Source of the DNA: Novosphingobium sp. ST904
Lineage (GTDB): Bacteria > Pseudomonadota > Alphaproteobacteria > Sphingomonadales > Sphingomonadaceae
Assembly: GCF_001298105.1 (NCBI RefSeq)
Contig: NZ_LGJH01000149.1
Span: 1-64,000, forward strand
Direction of reading: 5' to 3'
Length of the DNA stretch: 64,000 nucleotides
In this document: in pieces, positions 1-9,254 of the stretch
How positions within the stretch are numbered: position 1 is the stretch's first letter
How the letters are laid out: the number at the start of each line of letters is the position of its first letter
The notes under the pieces: model-generated
The model's input: the letters and a program-made list of their open reading frames with translations, nothing else
The model's database searches: none
Told to the model about the DNA's origin: nothing
Program-made: the position numbers and the translations under genes

Positions 1-650
1 GCCTCGGCCAAGCGCTGGGTATAGTTCATCGCAAGATATTGAACTCCCCTATCGCTATGGTGGATCAGTCCATCATCGGGATCTGGCCTGCGGGCATGAA
101 TCGCCTGCTCCAGGGCATCCAGAACGAAGCTGGCAGTGGCTGACGTGCTGACCTTCCATCCGACAATCCGCCGGGCAAAAGCATCAATCACGAAGGCGAC
201 ATAGACGAAGCCTGCCCAAGTATGCACGTAGGTGAAATCGACGACCCACAGGGCGTTTGGCCGGCTGACGCGAAATGCCCGATTGACCTTGTCCAGCGGA
301 CACGGCGCCTTCGGGTTGCTGATGGTGGTGATCGTCTTCTTCCCACGACGGACGCCTGCCAGCCCCATGGCGCGCATTAATCGTTCCACCGTGCATTTCG
401 CCACCATGATGCCTTCACGCCGCATCTGGTGCCAGACCTTGCGTGCGCCATAGAGACCGAAGCTGGCCTCATGGACCCGCTTGATCTGCTCCCTGATCTC
501 GTCATCACGCTGCGCACGTGCTGGACGCCTGCCGGGATCGGCACTACGCGCGGCGTGTTCATGGTAGGAGGATGGGGCGATTGCCAGTTCCCGGCAGATC
601 GGCTCGATACCCAAATCCTCGCGATGGACGTCGATGAACGCCATCATCAT
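1..650 (-). CDS. IS3-family transposase OrfB, 3' end outside window
   Basis: DDE integrase-type catalytic subunit of the IS3 transposase, normally made as an OrfAB fusion by -1 frameshifting. From ATG at 650 it gives 216 residues before the window edge. It has the HTH_21-type N-terminal region, then the rve domain with the first Asp in WVVDFTYV (about residue 138) and the second in HHSDRGVQY (about residue 200), the spacing expected for IS3. The catalytic Glu lies outside the window. The start overlaps the orfA stop (ATGATGATG), consistent with coupling or frameshifting. Confidence 0.88.
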   Translation of the reverse strand, partial: MMMAFIDVHREDLGIEPICRELAIAPSSYHEHAARSADPGRRPARAQRDDEIREQIKRVHEASFGLYGARKVWHQMRREGIMVAKCTVERLMRAMGLAGVRRGKKTITTISNPKAPCPLDKVNRAFRVSRPNALWVVDFTYVHTWAGFVYVAFVIDAFARRIVGWKVSTSATASFVLDALEQAIHARRPDPDDGLIHHSDRGVQYLAMNYTQRLAE

Positions 651-970
651 CTCCCGGGGCGGTCGAGCTCCGCCATCGCAAAATACGCAGATGCCTTGCG
701 CAAAATCTCGTTGGCCCGGCGTAGTTCCTTCACTTCGCGCTCCAGCAATCTCAGGCGTTCCCGGTCATCCGCCGCCAGCGCCGCTGGCCCCGCTCGTCGG
801 CTCGCCTCCTCGCGGCACCACCGGCGCAGCGTCTCCAGCGAGCAGCCGATCTTCGCCGCGATCGACTTCATCACTTCCCATTCCGAGCCGTACTCGGCCC
901 GCTGCTCCACCACCATACGAACCGCCCGCTCGCGGACTTCAGGTGAAAATTTGTTGGTTGTCTTGCTCAT
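647..970 (-). CDS. IS3-family transposase OrfA (DNA-binding subunit)
   Basis: This 107-residue protein recognises the IS ends and regulates transposition as a partner of OrfB. It has a helix-turn-helix around residues 40-56 ([14 protein letters not shown]) and then a leucine-zipper segment ([18 protein letters not shown]) for oligomerisation, the standard HTH_Tnp_1 architecture. The start lies 25 bp inside the terminal repeat. Length is normal for the family, and the reading frame is intact. Confidence 0.9.
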   Translation of the reverse strand: MSKTTNKFSPEVRERAVRMVVEQRAEYGSEWEVMKSIAAKIGCSLETLRRWCREEASRRAGPAALAADDRERLRLLEREVKELRRANEILRKASAYFAMAELDRPGR

Positions 971-994
971 AACGGATGCTCCTTCTCACAAGTT

Positions 995-1023
995 GGAGCC
1001 TCCTGGAAACCCGGGGCGCTTCA
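995..1023 (-). repeat. Terminal inverted repeat (right end) of the IS3 element
   Basis: Read on the minus strand, this 29-bp segment starts TGAAGCGCCCCGGGTTTCC, typical of IS3-family ends, and marks the upstream boundary of orfA. The matching left repeat is outside the window, so the boundary is inferred from family resemblance. Confidence 0.6.
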
Positions 1024-1030
1024 AACCGAC

Positions 1031-1288
1031 ATGATCACGGAAACCACCAACAGCCCTGCCTTCATGCTCTATCGCGTAGACGGCAACGGCCCCGAGGCGC
1101 GCTGGACCAAGATTGGCGCAGCATGGCCGAACCGCGACGGCAAGGGTTTCAATATCCTCTGCGACGCCGTTCCGCTGCAAGGCCGTATCGTCATGAGGGA
1201 ATACACGCCAAAACCCAAAGGCGACGCCACAGCGGACGCGGCAGTTCCGAAGGCGCGGGCGACCGCCAAGAAGGCCGGTGGGCGCTAA
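1031..1288 (+). CDS. Small plasmid/island-type hypothetical protein
   Basis: This 85-residue protein has a compact core (ARWTKIGAAWPNRDGKGFNI) followed by a basic, Ala-rich tail. Short proteins with this kind of core occur in the accessory regions of alphaproteobacterial plasmids and conjugative elements, from recollection rather than a search. I do not recognise a function. The ATG at 1031 is only 7 bp from the IS end and has no clear ribosome binding site, so expression may now depend on the IS or be lost. Confidence 0.55.
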   Translation: MITETTNSPAFMLYRVDGNGPEARWTKIGAAWPNRDGKGFNILCDAVPLQGRIVMREYTPKPKGDATADAAVPKARATAKKAGGR

Positions 1289-1299
1289 CGCGCCCCCGG

Positions 1300-2013
1300 C
1301 TATCCGGCCTCATCAACCGTGGTGTCCTCGACAGCATATTTTTTAAGCTGACTGACGAGGTGGAAGATAAAGTCCGCCATGATGATGGTGTTCAGGCTCG
1401 TCTGCTGTGTCTTGTAGCAAATGATGCCGTGCAAAGCGCCATGTCGGTTGGGAACGGGGTCGGCGCGGTATTTCTCGCGCATCGTATCATCATCGCCAAC
1501 CTCGTCATACAAGTGATCTTCCACCTTCCTGAACAACTGCCATGAATACTCATATGCCGCCAGATCGCCGAGCGGCATTTCGCGGACCATTTCCCAAACC
1601 TCTTTCAGCCGCGTGATCCGCAGGCGGGATTGCTTGCCATTCTTTGTAGGGACGGTGATCGTCCGCTTGCCGTCAAAGAACGCATCGCTGCATACCCGTT
1701 CAATCTCTGGGAATAGTAGCCGAGGTGCGACACGGAACATGCCCTGCCGGTGCGCCGCCAATGCTTCGTTCATCGTTTCCTTCGCTTCCTCGTCAACGTC
1801 ATAGTCGGCGAGTTTTGCAAGGAACGCTTGTTCTACCGCAGCCCATTGCAGGGCCAGCCCCGTGCCGTCGTCATGCACCAGAAAAATGGGCGCGAGCATA
1901 TCCATGTTGTGTGGGCGCGCACCGACCTCGATACGATGACGTTGCGATCCGACAGCCAGAATTATCATGCCCATGAGCGGGCCAGTCTCAGGCTTGAACA
2001 GGAGTTCGGGCAT
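1300..2013 (-). CDS. Hypothetical protein with HEPN-like C-terminal segment
   Basis: From ATG at 2013 this gives 237 residues. The frame stays open to 2115, but the extra N-terminus is Arg-rich and looks non-coding. The body is charged and helical. Near the C-terminus is VPNRHGALHG followed by a helical hydrophobic stretch. This 'NRH..LHG' pattern is seen at the C-termini of several uncharacterised, HEPN-like accessory proteins; that link is inference. It runs convergently toward the 1031 gene in the mobile block. Function is unknown, and a start at 1974 or 1968 is also possible. Confidence 0.5.
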   Translation of the reverse strand: MPELLFKPETGPLMGMIILAVGSQRHRIEVGARPHNMDMLAPIFLVHDDGTGLALQWAAVEQAFLAKLADYDVDEEAKETMNEALAAHRQGMFRVAPRLLFPEIERVCSDAFFDGKRTITVPTKNGKQSRLRITRLKEVWEMVREMPLGDLAAYEYSWQLFRKVEDHLYDEVGDDDTMREKYRADPVPNRHGALHGIICYKTQQTSLNTIIMADFIFHLVSQLKKYAVEDTTVDEAG

Positions 2014-2580
2014 GAGCTGGTTCCCGGCAAACACGCCAGGAGCGCGCACAAGACATGGCCCGTGACGCCCGGGGCGAGATGACCGCGCACGCTGACAGGC
2101 TCGCGTTTCTTGCAATCACAACCGGGCCTGCTGCTAGAACAGATTGCCAGCCTTGTGCCTCAGGCCGCGAAATCGGTTTCGCGCTTTGTGCGCTCAACGG
2201 CGCTTGCACTTATACCGAGCCTTACATCGCGTTTCATGGCGTTTGCCCGACGCGCCAAGAAGGGCAAAGGTGACGCTGGTAGTGCCAGCCATAGCGAGGT
2301 TACGTCCAGCTTCCTTTCAACTTCCGGCAGCGCGTCCGAAGGCGCGGTTGACGGAGCAGATTTTAGGTCAATGTTCCTGTCCCCGCCGTTCGCGCCCCGA
2401 CCCAGCCCACGGCCGCGATCCACGCGCCGCCGCTTACGGGCACGATTCCGCGCCCGTCACTTCTTCAAACCGCCATAGATGCAGTGAACCTAAAAACTCT
2501 CGGGGACAGGCTCAAATAGGTGGGCATTTGGATTTAGATAGGTTGCACCGTCTTGCTTTGCCAGATTGCGATGGATGGCT
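2014..2580. other. Intergenic stretch, no convincing gene
   Basis: About 570 bp between the unknown gene and merA. Open frames on both strands (for example 2110-2478 and 2160-2423) are Arg/Pro/Ser-rich and lack recognisable motifs, so I treat them as non-coding. Two copies of CGGGGACAGG in opposite orientation (near 2380 and 2499) could be remnants of transposon ends; this is weak. Confidence 0.4.
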
Positions 2581-4041
2581 CTACCCGGCACAGCAGGACA
2601 ACTTGGCCACATCCTTGTCGAATGTTTGCGCTGCCAATTTTAAGCCTTCAACCGTGGTCAGATAGGGAAAAATCGTCGCGCCGAGATCGACTGCGGTCAT
2701 TCCACACTTGATCGCCAGCACCAGCGTCTGGATCGAATCTGCGCCTTCGGGGGCCACGATTTGCCCGCCGAGCAGCCGGTCACTTGCCTTGTCGGCGACC
2801 AGCTTGATGAGCCCGCGCGTGTCACGCGCCGCCAAGGCCCGAGGCACCGCATCGAGCGGTAGCAGCGAAACCTTGACCTCAAGCCCTTGCGCACGCGCCG
2901 CCGTTTCAGTGAGGCCGACACTGGCAACCTGCGGATCGGTGAACACAACCGATGGCATGGTGCTATTGTCGTAGCGGTCCTGATTGCCTTCGACAGCATT
3001 GCGCGCGGCCAGCTTCGCGCCATAGGCGGCCATATAGACGAACTGGTCGCGGCCAGTGATATCGCCTGCCGCGTAAATGCCCGGAACGCTGGATTCGAGA
3101 TAGTCATCAACCACGATGCCGCCGCTCTGGCCCAGCGCGATGCCATGATCTTCGAGACCCATCCCGTCGCTATTGGGGCGACGTCCGGTGGCGATCAACA
3201 CTTGCTCGGCCGCAATGGTCTGAACCGCAGCAACGGTGTCGCAATGGCCTTCGCCGTCGCAAGACAGGCTTTCGCAAATCAACTCTATTCCGTTGCCCGT
3301 CGGGTCGATGCGCTGATAGCCGATACCCGAACACACGCGCACGCCCTCAGCTTCGAGATAGCTTTGCAGTGCCGCGCCGACTTCCGGGTCCATTTCGGGC
3401 AGCAGGCGGCTGCGGCAGCAGATGGTGACGGTAACACCAAGCCGCGCGAACATCTGCCCCAGCTCGACGCCGATCACGCCGCCGCCGATGACCAGCAAGG
3501 ATTTCGGCAGACGCTCAAGCGCCAGCGCCGATGTGCTGGTCAGATAGGGAACATTGTCGAGACCCGGAATTGGCGGCACAGCGGCGCGCGCGCCCATCGC
3601 CAATATGACCTTGCTTGTCTCCATCGGCGCATCGCCAACCAGCAACTTGCCATCGGCAAAGCGGGCCTTGCCGTCGATATAGGTCACGCCTTCATAAGCT
3701 GGCAGCAGATCGATATATTTCTTCTGCCTCAACTCCGTAACCAGTTCATCTTTCGACGTGGCGAGCGCGGTCCAATTGTCCAGACTGACACTGCCGCCAA
3801 GGCCCGGAAAGCGTGCGGAGGCCTTTCCGCCATGCACCGCTTCTGCGGCACGGATCAGGGTCTTGGACGGGACGCAGCCCACATTGACGCAGGTGCCGCC
3901 AATGATGCCGTGGCCGATCAGTGCGACCTTAGCACCAAGTTCGGCGGCGGTAATCGCGGCGGAAAATCCCGCCGAACCCGCGCCGACAACGGCCACATCG
4001 TATCCCTCCCGCCCAACAGGGCGGTTACAAAGGTCTTTCAT
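2581..4041 (-). CDS. merA: Mercuric reductase MerA
   Basis: Cytoplasmic FAD/NADPH flavoenzyme that reduces Hg(II) to volatile Hg(0). The 486-residue protein starts with a Rossmann FAD motif (VVGAGSAGFSAAITAAELG). The redox-active pair is in GGTCVNVGCVPSK (Cys51, Cys56), followed by an NAD(P) site (LLVIGGGVIGVELG) and the C-terminal Cys pair LSCCAG (Cys483-484) that hands over Hg(II). It lacks the N-terminal MerP-like NmerA domain of longer MerA proteins. A Cys-containing insertion (ESLSCDGEGHCDT) sits before the ATGR motif. It is the last gene of merT-merP-merA, 41 bp after merP. Confidence 0.96.
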   Translation of the reverse strand: MKDLCNRPVGREGYDVAVVGAGSAGFSAAITAAELGAKVALIGHGIIGGTCVNVGCVPSKTLIRAAEAVHGGKASARFPGLGGSVSLDNWTALATSKDELVTELRQKKYIDLLPAYEGVTYIDGKARFADGKLLVGDAPMETSKVILAMGARAAVPPIPGLDNVPYLTSTSALALERLPKSLLVIGGGVIGVELGQMFARLGVTVTICCRSRLLPEMDPEVGAALQSYLEAEGVRVCSGIGYQRIDPTGNGIELICESLSCDGEGHCDTVAAVQTIAAEQVLIATGRRPNSDGMGLEDHGIALGQSGGIVVDDYLESSVPGIYAAGDITGRDQFVYMAAYGAKLAARNAVEGNQDRYDNSTMPSVVFTDPQVASVGLTETAARAQGLEVKVSLLPLDAVPRALAARDTRGLIKLVADKASDRLLGGQIVAPEGADSIQTLVLAIKCGMTAVDLGATIFPYLTTVEGLKLAAQTFDKDVAKLSCCAG

Positions 4042-4082
4042 TACAGGTCGCTTTCCTCCGGTGCGCGGTTTGCCGCCCGATT

Positions 4083-4412
4083 TCAGTTGTTGACGGCGCG
4101 TGCCGGATAGCCTGCATTGGTCGAAGCAGCGGCAATCGCTGTCGCATTGGTCCGGCGCGGATCATAAGTCGCACGCGCAGTCTTGGCACCAAAATCAACA
4201 CTGACGGCGCTAACCCCGGTCACACCTTCCATAGCCTTCTTCACAGTGATGGGACAGGTGGCGCAGGTCATGTTCTGAATCGCGAAAGTGGTTTGCGTTT
4301 GCGCGCTTGCAGCAGTCGAAGGGTGATCCTGAGTCGTGCCGCCAACTGCGAATGCGACCCCGCCCCCTGCCATTGCCAGCACGGCAAGTCCGATAAGCAA
4401 TATCTTTTTCAT
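4083..4412 (-). CDS. merP: Periplasmic mercury-binding protein MerP
   Basis: Periplasmic Hg(II) scavenger that passes the ion to MerT. The 109 residues comprise an N-terminal signal peptide (about 1-22, with KKILLIGLAVLAMAGGGVAF) and a heavy-metal-associated domain with MTCATCPITV (Cys50, Cys53). The Hg-binding Cys pair and the downstream VKKAMEGVTGV helix are standard. It lies 12 bp after merT in the same operon. Confidence 0.95.
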   Translation of the reverse strand: MKKILLIGLAVLAMAGGGVAFAVGGTTQDHPSTAASAQTQTTFAIQNMTCATCPITVKKAMEGVTGVSAVSVDFGAKTARATYDPRRTNATAIAAASTNAGYPARAVNN

Positions 4413-4424
4413 GTGTATTTCCTT

Positions 4425-4820
4425 TCAATAGAACAGGGGCGCCCACCAATCGATAGAGAGCGCGAGGATGACGATGGCAAGCCCCAGCCACAGCACCACT
4501 TTGGTGGTGCGAGCCGACTGCGGACGGGCACAGTATGACCCGTCTTCGCAAGGAGGCATCGCCTTGAAATAAATATGCCAGAAGCCAAATCCGAGCAGCG
4601 CGAGCGTTATCACCGCAACATAGGGCTTGTAGGGTTCGAGTGCCGTCAGATTTGCAATCCACGCCCCCGAAATGCCTAGCGTGACGAACAGCAACGGCAC
4701 GACACAACAAGCCGAGGCCAGCCCCGCGCCGATCAGAGCACCCGTAGCAAGCCAGCCCGATCGGTCGCCCTTCGGGAGTTCGGTAACCACGGGAGTTCCC
4801 TTTTCAGGCGTTAAAGCCAC
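4425..4820 (-). CDS. merT: Mercuric transport protein MerT
   Basis: Inner-membrane Hg(II) importer. In 131 residues it has three hydrophobic segments; the first contains the Cys pair LASACCVVP (Cys38-39), and the loop between segments two and three carries PCEDGSYC (Cys91, Cys97), which relays Hg(II) to MerA. It is slightly longer than the classical 116-residue MerT because of an N-terminal leader. It is the first gene behind the mer promoter at 4855-4885. Confidence 0.94.
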   Translation of the reverse strand: MALTPEKGTPVVTELPKGDRSGWLATGALIGAGLASACCVVPLLFVTLGISGAWIANLTALEPYKPYVAVITLALLGFGFWHIYFKAMPPCEDGSYCARPQSARTTKVVLWLGLAIVILALSIDWWAPLFY

Positions 4821-4854
4821 GACGCGATTCCTTTCTTTTGGACTAATGATTCTC

Positions 4855-4885
4855 AGTGTAAGCTCTGTAGCAGCTACAGACTCAA
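4855..4885 (-). promoter_or_regulatory. MerR-type mer promoter/operator with 19-bp spacer
   Basis: On the minus strand there is a -35 TTGAGT (4885-4880), a 19-bp spacer (4879-4861) and a -10 TACACT (4860-4855). The spacer contains a perfect 7-1-7 palindrome CTGTAGCTGCTACAG (4865-4879). A 19-bp spacer with a central dyad is the hallmark of MerR-family promoters: MerR bound here would repress, and with Hg(II) would untwist DNA and activate merTPA. It lies between the divergent merT and merR. Confidence 0.85.
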
Positions 4886-4897
4886 GAGGTATTTTTC

Positions 4898-5311
4898 ATG
4901 GAACAACAAGGCGGCATCTTGCGTGCCCAACTCGCCGGGAAGACCGGCTGCAACCTTGAAACCATCCGCTATTACGAGAAGGTCGGATTGCTCCCACCGA
5001 CACCGCGCGCCGCCAATGGTTACAGGGTCTATTCGCCGGAACTGGTGCAAAGGTTGCAGTTTATCCTCCGCGCGCGTGAGCTTGGATACGCGATGGAGGA
5101 AATACGCTCGCTCCTGTCGCTCACCGACACGGGCACACAAACTTGCGGCGAGGTTATGGCGCGAACCCAATCTCACCTTGAAGATGTTCGTCACCGTATT
5201 GCCGACTTACAAAAGATCGAGACAACGCTGGCGATGACCTTGGAGAAATGCTCAGGCGAGGACGTGCCTGAATGCCCCGTCCTCGACGCGCTCCAGTTTC
5301 CAGTGACGTAG
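4898..5311 (+). CDS. merR: Mercury-responsive regulator MerR
   Basis: Dimeric MerR-family activator/repressor of the mer operon. The 137 residues have an N-terminal winged helix-turn-helix (TGCNLETIRYYEKVGLLPP and NGYRVY), a dimerisation helix and a C-terminal metal loop CSGEDVPEC. Cys83, Cys118 and Cys126 match the Hg(II)-binding trio of MerR. The loop is CX7C rather than the CX8C of Tn501 MerR, but Cys83 argues for a divalent-metal sensor and against a Cu(I) CueR type. It is transcribed divergently from merT. Confidence 0.93.
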   Translation: MEQQGGILRAQLAGKTGCNLETIRYYEKVGLLPPTPRAANGYRVYSPELVQRLQFILRARELGYAMEEIRSLLSLTDTGTQTCGEVMARTQSHLEDVRHRIADLQKIETTLAMTLEKCSGEDVPECPVLDALQFPVT

Positions 5312-5617
5312 GCTATTAATGACACCTTCGCTCTATTGAATATTGAGGTTCGCGGGCGTCCCCTTCGGGCCGCGCTCTATCGCTCGCGCGACGAAACCCC
5401 GTGCCGGGTTTTCGCCCATCCGGGTTGCGATCCCTGACGTATAAGACTGGGGCGCTGCCCCTCGCGCGCTGCGAAGCCCCTTCCGCCCAGCTTCCTCCGC
5501 TTTGCTCCGTGCAGCCGGTTCCCCGCGAAGGGGCTTACTCCGCTTGCCCCCCGCTGTTCGCCACGAGGCAGGGTTTCAGAGCGCGTCCCTGAAACCCAAG
5601 CCCAATGGAGCCGAACA
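5312..5617. other. Intergenic region between merR and ardA
   Basis: About 300 bp, GC-rich after the first 40 bp. The open frames here (5377-5634 minus, 5401-5592 plus) look like chance frames. No promoter stands out. It may hold the ardA leader. Confidence 0.4.
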
Positions 5618-6151
5618 ATGGAAACCACCCTCAATCACAAAACTGAACCCCGAATCTATGTGGCCTGTCTTGCCGCTTACAATAACGGCTATTTGCATGG
5701 CGCGTGGATCAACGCGGCGCAGGAGCCGTGGGCGATCTATGACGCGGTGCGCGTCATGTTGGCAGCATCGCCCATCGCCGGAGCGGAAGAATGGGCCATC
5801 CATGATTACGAGGGCTTTGGCGGAATCCGCATCGAGGAATACACCAGCTTTGACCGCCTGAGCGCACTTGCCAGCTTTCTTGCCGAACATGGTGTGATGG
5901 GCGCGGCCTTGCTGGAACACTATTGCGGCGATCTTGATGAAGCGCGGGAGGCCTTGGCCGACCGCTACCTTGGAGAGCATCCCAGCCTTGCCGACTATGT
6001 ACAGGAGGTGACGGAGGAAACCACCGCCATCCCGCAGCCGCTGCGCTATTACATCGACTACGCCGCTATGGCGCGGGATGCCGAATTGAACGGCGACCTC
6101 TTCACCGTCAGCACCGCATGGGACGCTGTGCACGTATTCGCGGGGTGCTGA
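5618..6151 (+). CDS. ardA: Antirestriction protein ArdA
   Basis: ArdA mimics B-form DNA and blocks type I restriction enzymes, protecting incoming plasmids and conjugative elements. The 177-residue acidic protein begins with the typical core (RIYVACLAAYNNGYLHGAWI), followed by AEEWAIHDYEGFGG and a strongly acidic surface (DLDEAREALADRYLG), all characteristic of the family. Its presence supports a conjugative-element origin for bases 1-6695. The next gene starts 2 bp after its stop. Confidence 0.92.
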   Translation: METTLNHKTEPRIYVACLAAYNNGYLHGAWINAAQEPWAIYDAVRVMLAASPIAGAEEWAIHDYEGFGGIRIEEYTSFDRLSALASFLAEHGVMGAALLEHYCGDLDEAREALADRYLGEHPSLADYVQEVTEETTAIPQPLRYYIDYAAMARDAELNGDLFTVSTAWDAVHVFAGC

Positions 6152-6153
6152 CC

Positions 6154-6450
6154 ATGGAACAGCAACCCCAAGTCTACCGCTTCACATGGCGCGGCATTGA
6201 GATCGAGGCTACCTATAGTCCCGTTCAATGGGGCGTCATCGCCCATCTTGAAATCCGCAGCATCGAGCCGCCACGTGCCCCGCTGCCTATCACCGAAACG
6301 GGCTACCTCTCGCATTTCCACCCTTGTGGAACAGTTGAAGCCAACGGCGGCGATGTTGTCGCGCAGGTCACAGCATGGCTGGACGAGGATGCGACAAAGC
6401 CTGCATGGCGCGCCTATGTTGCCAAGAGCCGCCAAGGCGAATTGTTCTGA
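6154..6450 (+). CDS. Small conserved accessory protein downstream of ardA
   Basis: This 98-residue protein (MEQQPQVYRFTWRGIEIEA) starts 2 bp after the ardA stop, so it is probably translated with it. The sequence suggests a small beta-rich domain (IEIEATYSPVQWGVIAHLEI). I recall similar small proteins next to ardA on alphaproteobacterial plasmids, but I know no function; a role in antirestriction or plasmid maintenance is a guess from position. The upstream in-frame ATG at 6118 lies inside ardA and is not preferred. Confidence 0.7.
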   Translation: MEQQPQVYRFTWRGIEIEATYSPVQWGVIAHLEIRSIEPPRAPLPITETGYLSHFHPCGTVEANGGDVVAQVTAWLDEDATKPAWRAYVAKSRQGELF

Positions 6451-6454
6451 CGAG

Positions 6455-6483
6455 GGGAAACCGCGCCAACAGCGCGGGTTTCC
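6455..6483 (+). terminator. Hairpin after the ardA operon, possible terminator
   Basis: GGGAAACCGCGC (6455-6466) pairs with GCGCGGGTTTCCC (6471-6483) with one bulged G, 5 bp after the stop at 6450. There is no T-run, so intrinsic termination is uncertain. Confidence 0.4.
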
Positions 6484-6695
6484 CATTCCGCCCCAAGCCC
6501 CGGAACCCCGCCCGAGAATCGCGGCAAAGCCGCAACGTGTCTGTGATGACGAGATTGCTCGCCGCCGCTGTTGTCGGCATCAAGCGACGAACGAATCAGA
6601 ATCAATTCCGCAAATTTTTCTGCACAATACCTACACAGGCAAAAATTAGTGATTTTTACCGTTATATTTCAGGTATTTAATGAAATCCAAAGATA

Positions 6696-6769
6696 TGGAG
6701 CGGGTGAAGGGAATCGAACCCTCGTATTCAGCTTGGGAAGCTGCTGCTCTACCATTGAGCTACACCCGC
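6696..6769 (-). tRNA. tRNA-Gly (anticodon CCC)
   Basis: On the minus strand the gene reads GCGGGTGTAGCTCAATGG with loop TTCCCAA (anticodon CCC), T-arm GGTTCGATTCC and acceptor CACCCGC, then T and an encoded CCA (6698-6696). It is 74 nt including CCA. The 3' end faces the mer/ardA island, as expected if that island integrated at this tRNA. The outermost anticodon-stem pair is a G-A mismatch. Confidence 0.95.
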
Positions 6770-6872
6770 GGATGGCGGCAAGACTGCTGCCTTTGCGCTA
6801 TCGCAAGGTCGCGCTCTGGCACAGGGAGGCTGGGTGGTCAATGGGTTGCAAGCGCCTGGCGCCTGCATCGGA

Positions 6873-6903
6873 GGAGACGCCGACCCGGGGCCGGCGCCTC
6901 TCC
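6873..6903 (-). terminator. Hairpin just beyond accA, possible operon end
   Basis: A GC-rich stem (GGAGACGCCG against CGGCGCCTCTCC, with a 2-nt bulge) lies 6 bp beyond the accA stop. No T-run follows on the minus strand, so this is only a candidate. Confidence 0.3.
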
Positions 6904-6908
6904 TGAAA

Positions 6909-7856
6909 TCACGCCCGGCCGATGGCCAGGAAGCGTTCCTCACGGCGGGCGAGCAAATCGCGGGCGGTAAGGGCAGACAGGGTATCGAGTTCCTCGTCAA
7001 TGGCGCTGAACAGTGACCGGGCCGCGGCCGGGGCATCGCGCTGGGCACCGCCGACGGGCTCAGGCACGATGCGTTCGATGACGCCCAGCGAAAGCAGGTC
7101 CTGAGCCGTCACCTTCATGGCCTCGGCGGCGTCAGGCGCCTTGTCCGGGGTCCGCCACAGGATCGACGAGGCGCCTTCGGGCGAAATCACCGAATAGATC
7201 GAGTGTTCGAGCATCAGCACGCGGTCGGCAGCGGCCAACGCTACTGCGCCGCCGGAACCGCCTTCGCCGACGATGGCCGAAACGATCGGCACCGGCACCG
7301 CAAGACAGGCCTCGATCGAACGGGCGATGGCTTCCGCCTGCCCGCGCTCTTCCGCCTCGACGCCGGGGAAGGCGCCGGCGGTATCGACCAGGGTGACGAC
7401 CGGCAGGCCGAACTTGCCCGCCATCTCCATCAGGCGGATCGCCTTGCGATAGCCTTCGGGCTTCGCAGAACCGAAGTTGTGCTTGATGCGGCTGGGCGTG
7501 TCGTGGCCCTTTTCATGCCCAAGAACCATGACCTTGCGGCCGTTGAGCCGCGCGAGGCCACCAACGATCGCCTCATCTTCGCCATAGACGCGGTCGCCCG
7601 CCAGCGGGATGAAGTCGGTGAACCCCAGGCGCAGATAGTCCACGAAGTGCGGCCGCTGCGGATGGCGCGCCACTTGCGTCTTCTGCCAGGGCGTCAGCTT
7701 GGCATAAGTGCCCGCCAGCATGCCGGCGCTCTTCTTCTCGAGGCGCGCGATTTCTCCCGCGATATCGAGATCGCTGTCGCTGGCAGTGGTGCGCAGCTCT
7801 GCAATGCGCGCCTCGAGCGCGGCGATCGGCTTTTCGAATTCAAGGAACGAGATCAT
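6909..7856 (-). CDS. accA: Acetyl-CoA carboxylase carboxyltransferase subunit alpha
   Basis: Alpha subunit of the carboxyltransferase that moves CO2 from carboxybiotin to acetyl-CoA, giving malonyl-CoA for fatty-acid synthesis. The 315-residue protein opens FLEFEKPIAALEARIAEL, then has the crotonase-like core (GGLARLNGRKVMVLGHEKG; TLVDTAGAFPGVEAEERG; GEGGSGGAVALAAADRV) and the YSVISPEGASSILWR signature. Length is normal. It is the last gene of a D-B-C-A run, 35 bp after accC. Confidence 0.95.
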   Translation of the reverse strand: MISFLEFEKPIAALEARIAELRTTASDSDLDIAGEIARLEKKSAGMLAGTYAKLTPWQKTQVARHPQRPHFVDYLRLGFTDFIPLAGDRVYGEDEAIVGGLARLNGRKVMVLGHEKGHDTPSRIKHNFGSAKPEGYRKAIRLMEMAGKFGLPVVTLVDTAGAFPGVEAEERGQAEAIARSIEACLAVPVPIVSAIVGEGGSGGAVALAAADRVLMLEHSIYSVISPEGASSILWRTPDKAPDAAEAMKVTAQDLLSLGVIERIVPEPVGGAQRDAPAAARSLFSAIDEELDTLSALTARDLLARREERFLAIGRA

Positions 7857-7891
7857 GCTCTTTTCCGTTTACATGCCTGGTTCAGCGCGCC

Positions 7892-9241
<1,350 letters not shown>

Positions 9242-9254
9242 GAAGCTACTGTCC

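Larger units (their letters stand above)
1..1023 (-). mobile_element. IS3-family insertion sequence, cut by the window start
   Basis: The element carries the two-frame transposase layout of the IS3 family: orfA (647-970) followed by orfB in another frame, running off the left edge. Its right end is a terminal repeat at about 995-1023, beginning TGAAGCGCCCCGGG on the minus strand, the usual form of IS3-family ends. The left end and target duplication are outside the window. It stops 7 bp before the start codon of the next gene (1031), so it has probably replaced that gene's leader. The IS51-like subgroup is a guess from the end sequence. Confidence 0.85.

Noticed and set aside
2110-2478. 122-codon ORF upstream of merA
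   Set aside because: Its Ser/Arg/Pro composition, lack of motifs and overlapping frames on both strands suggest chance.
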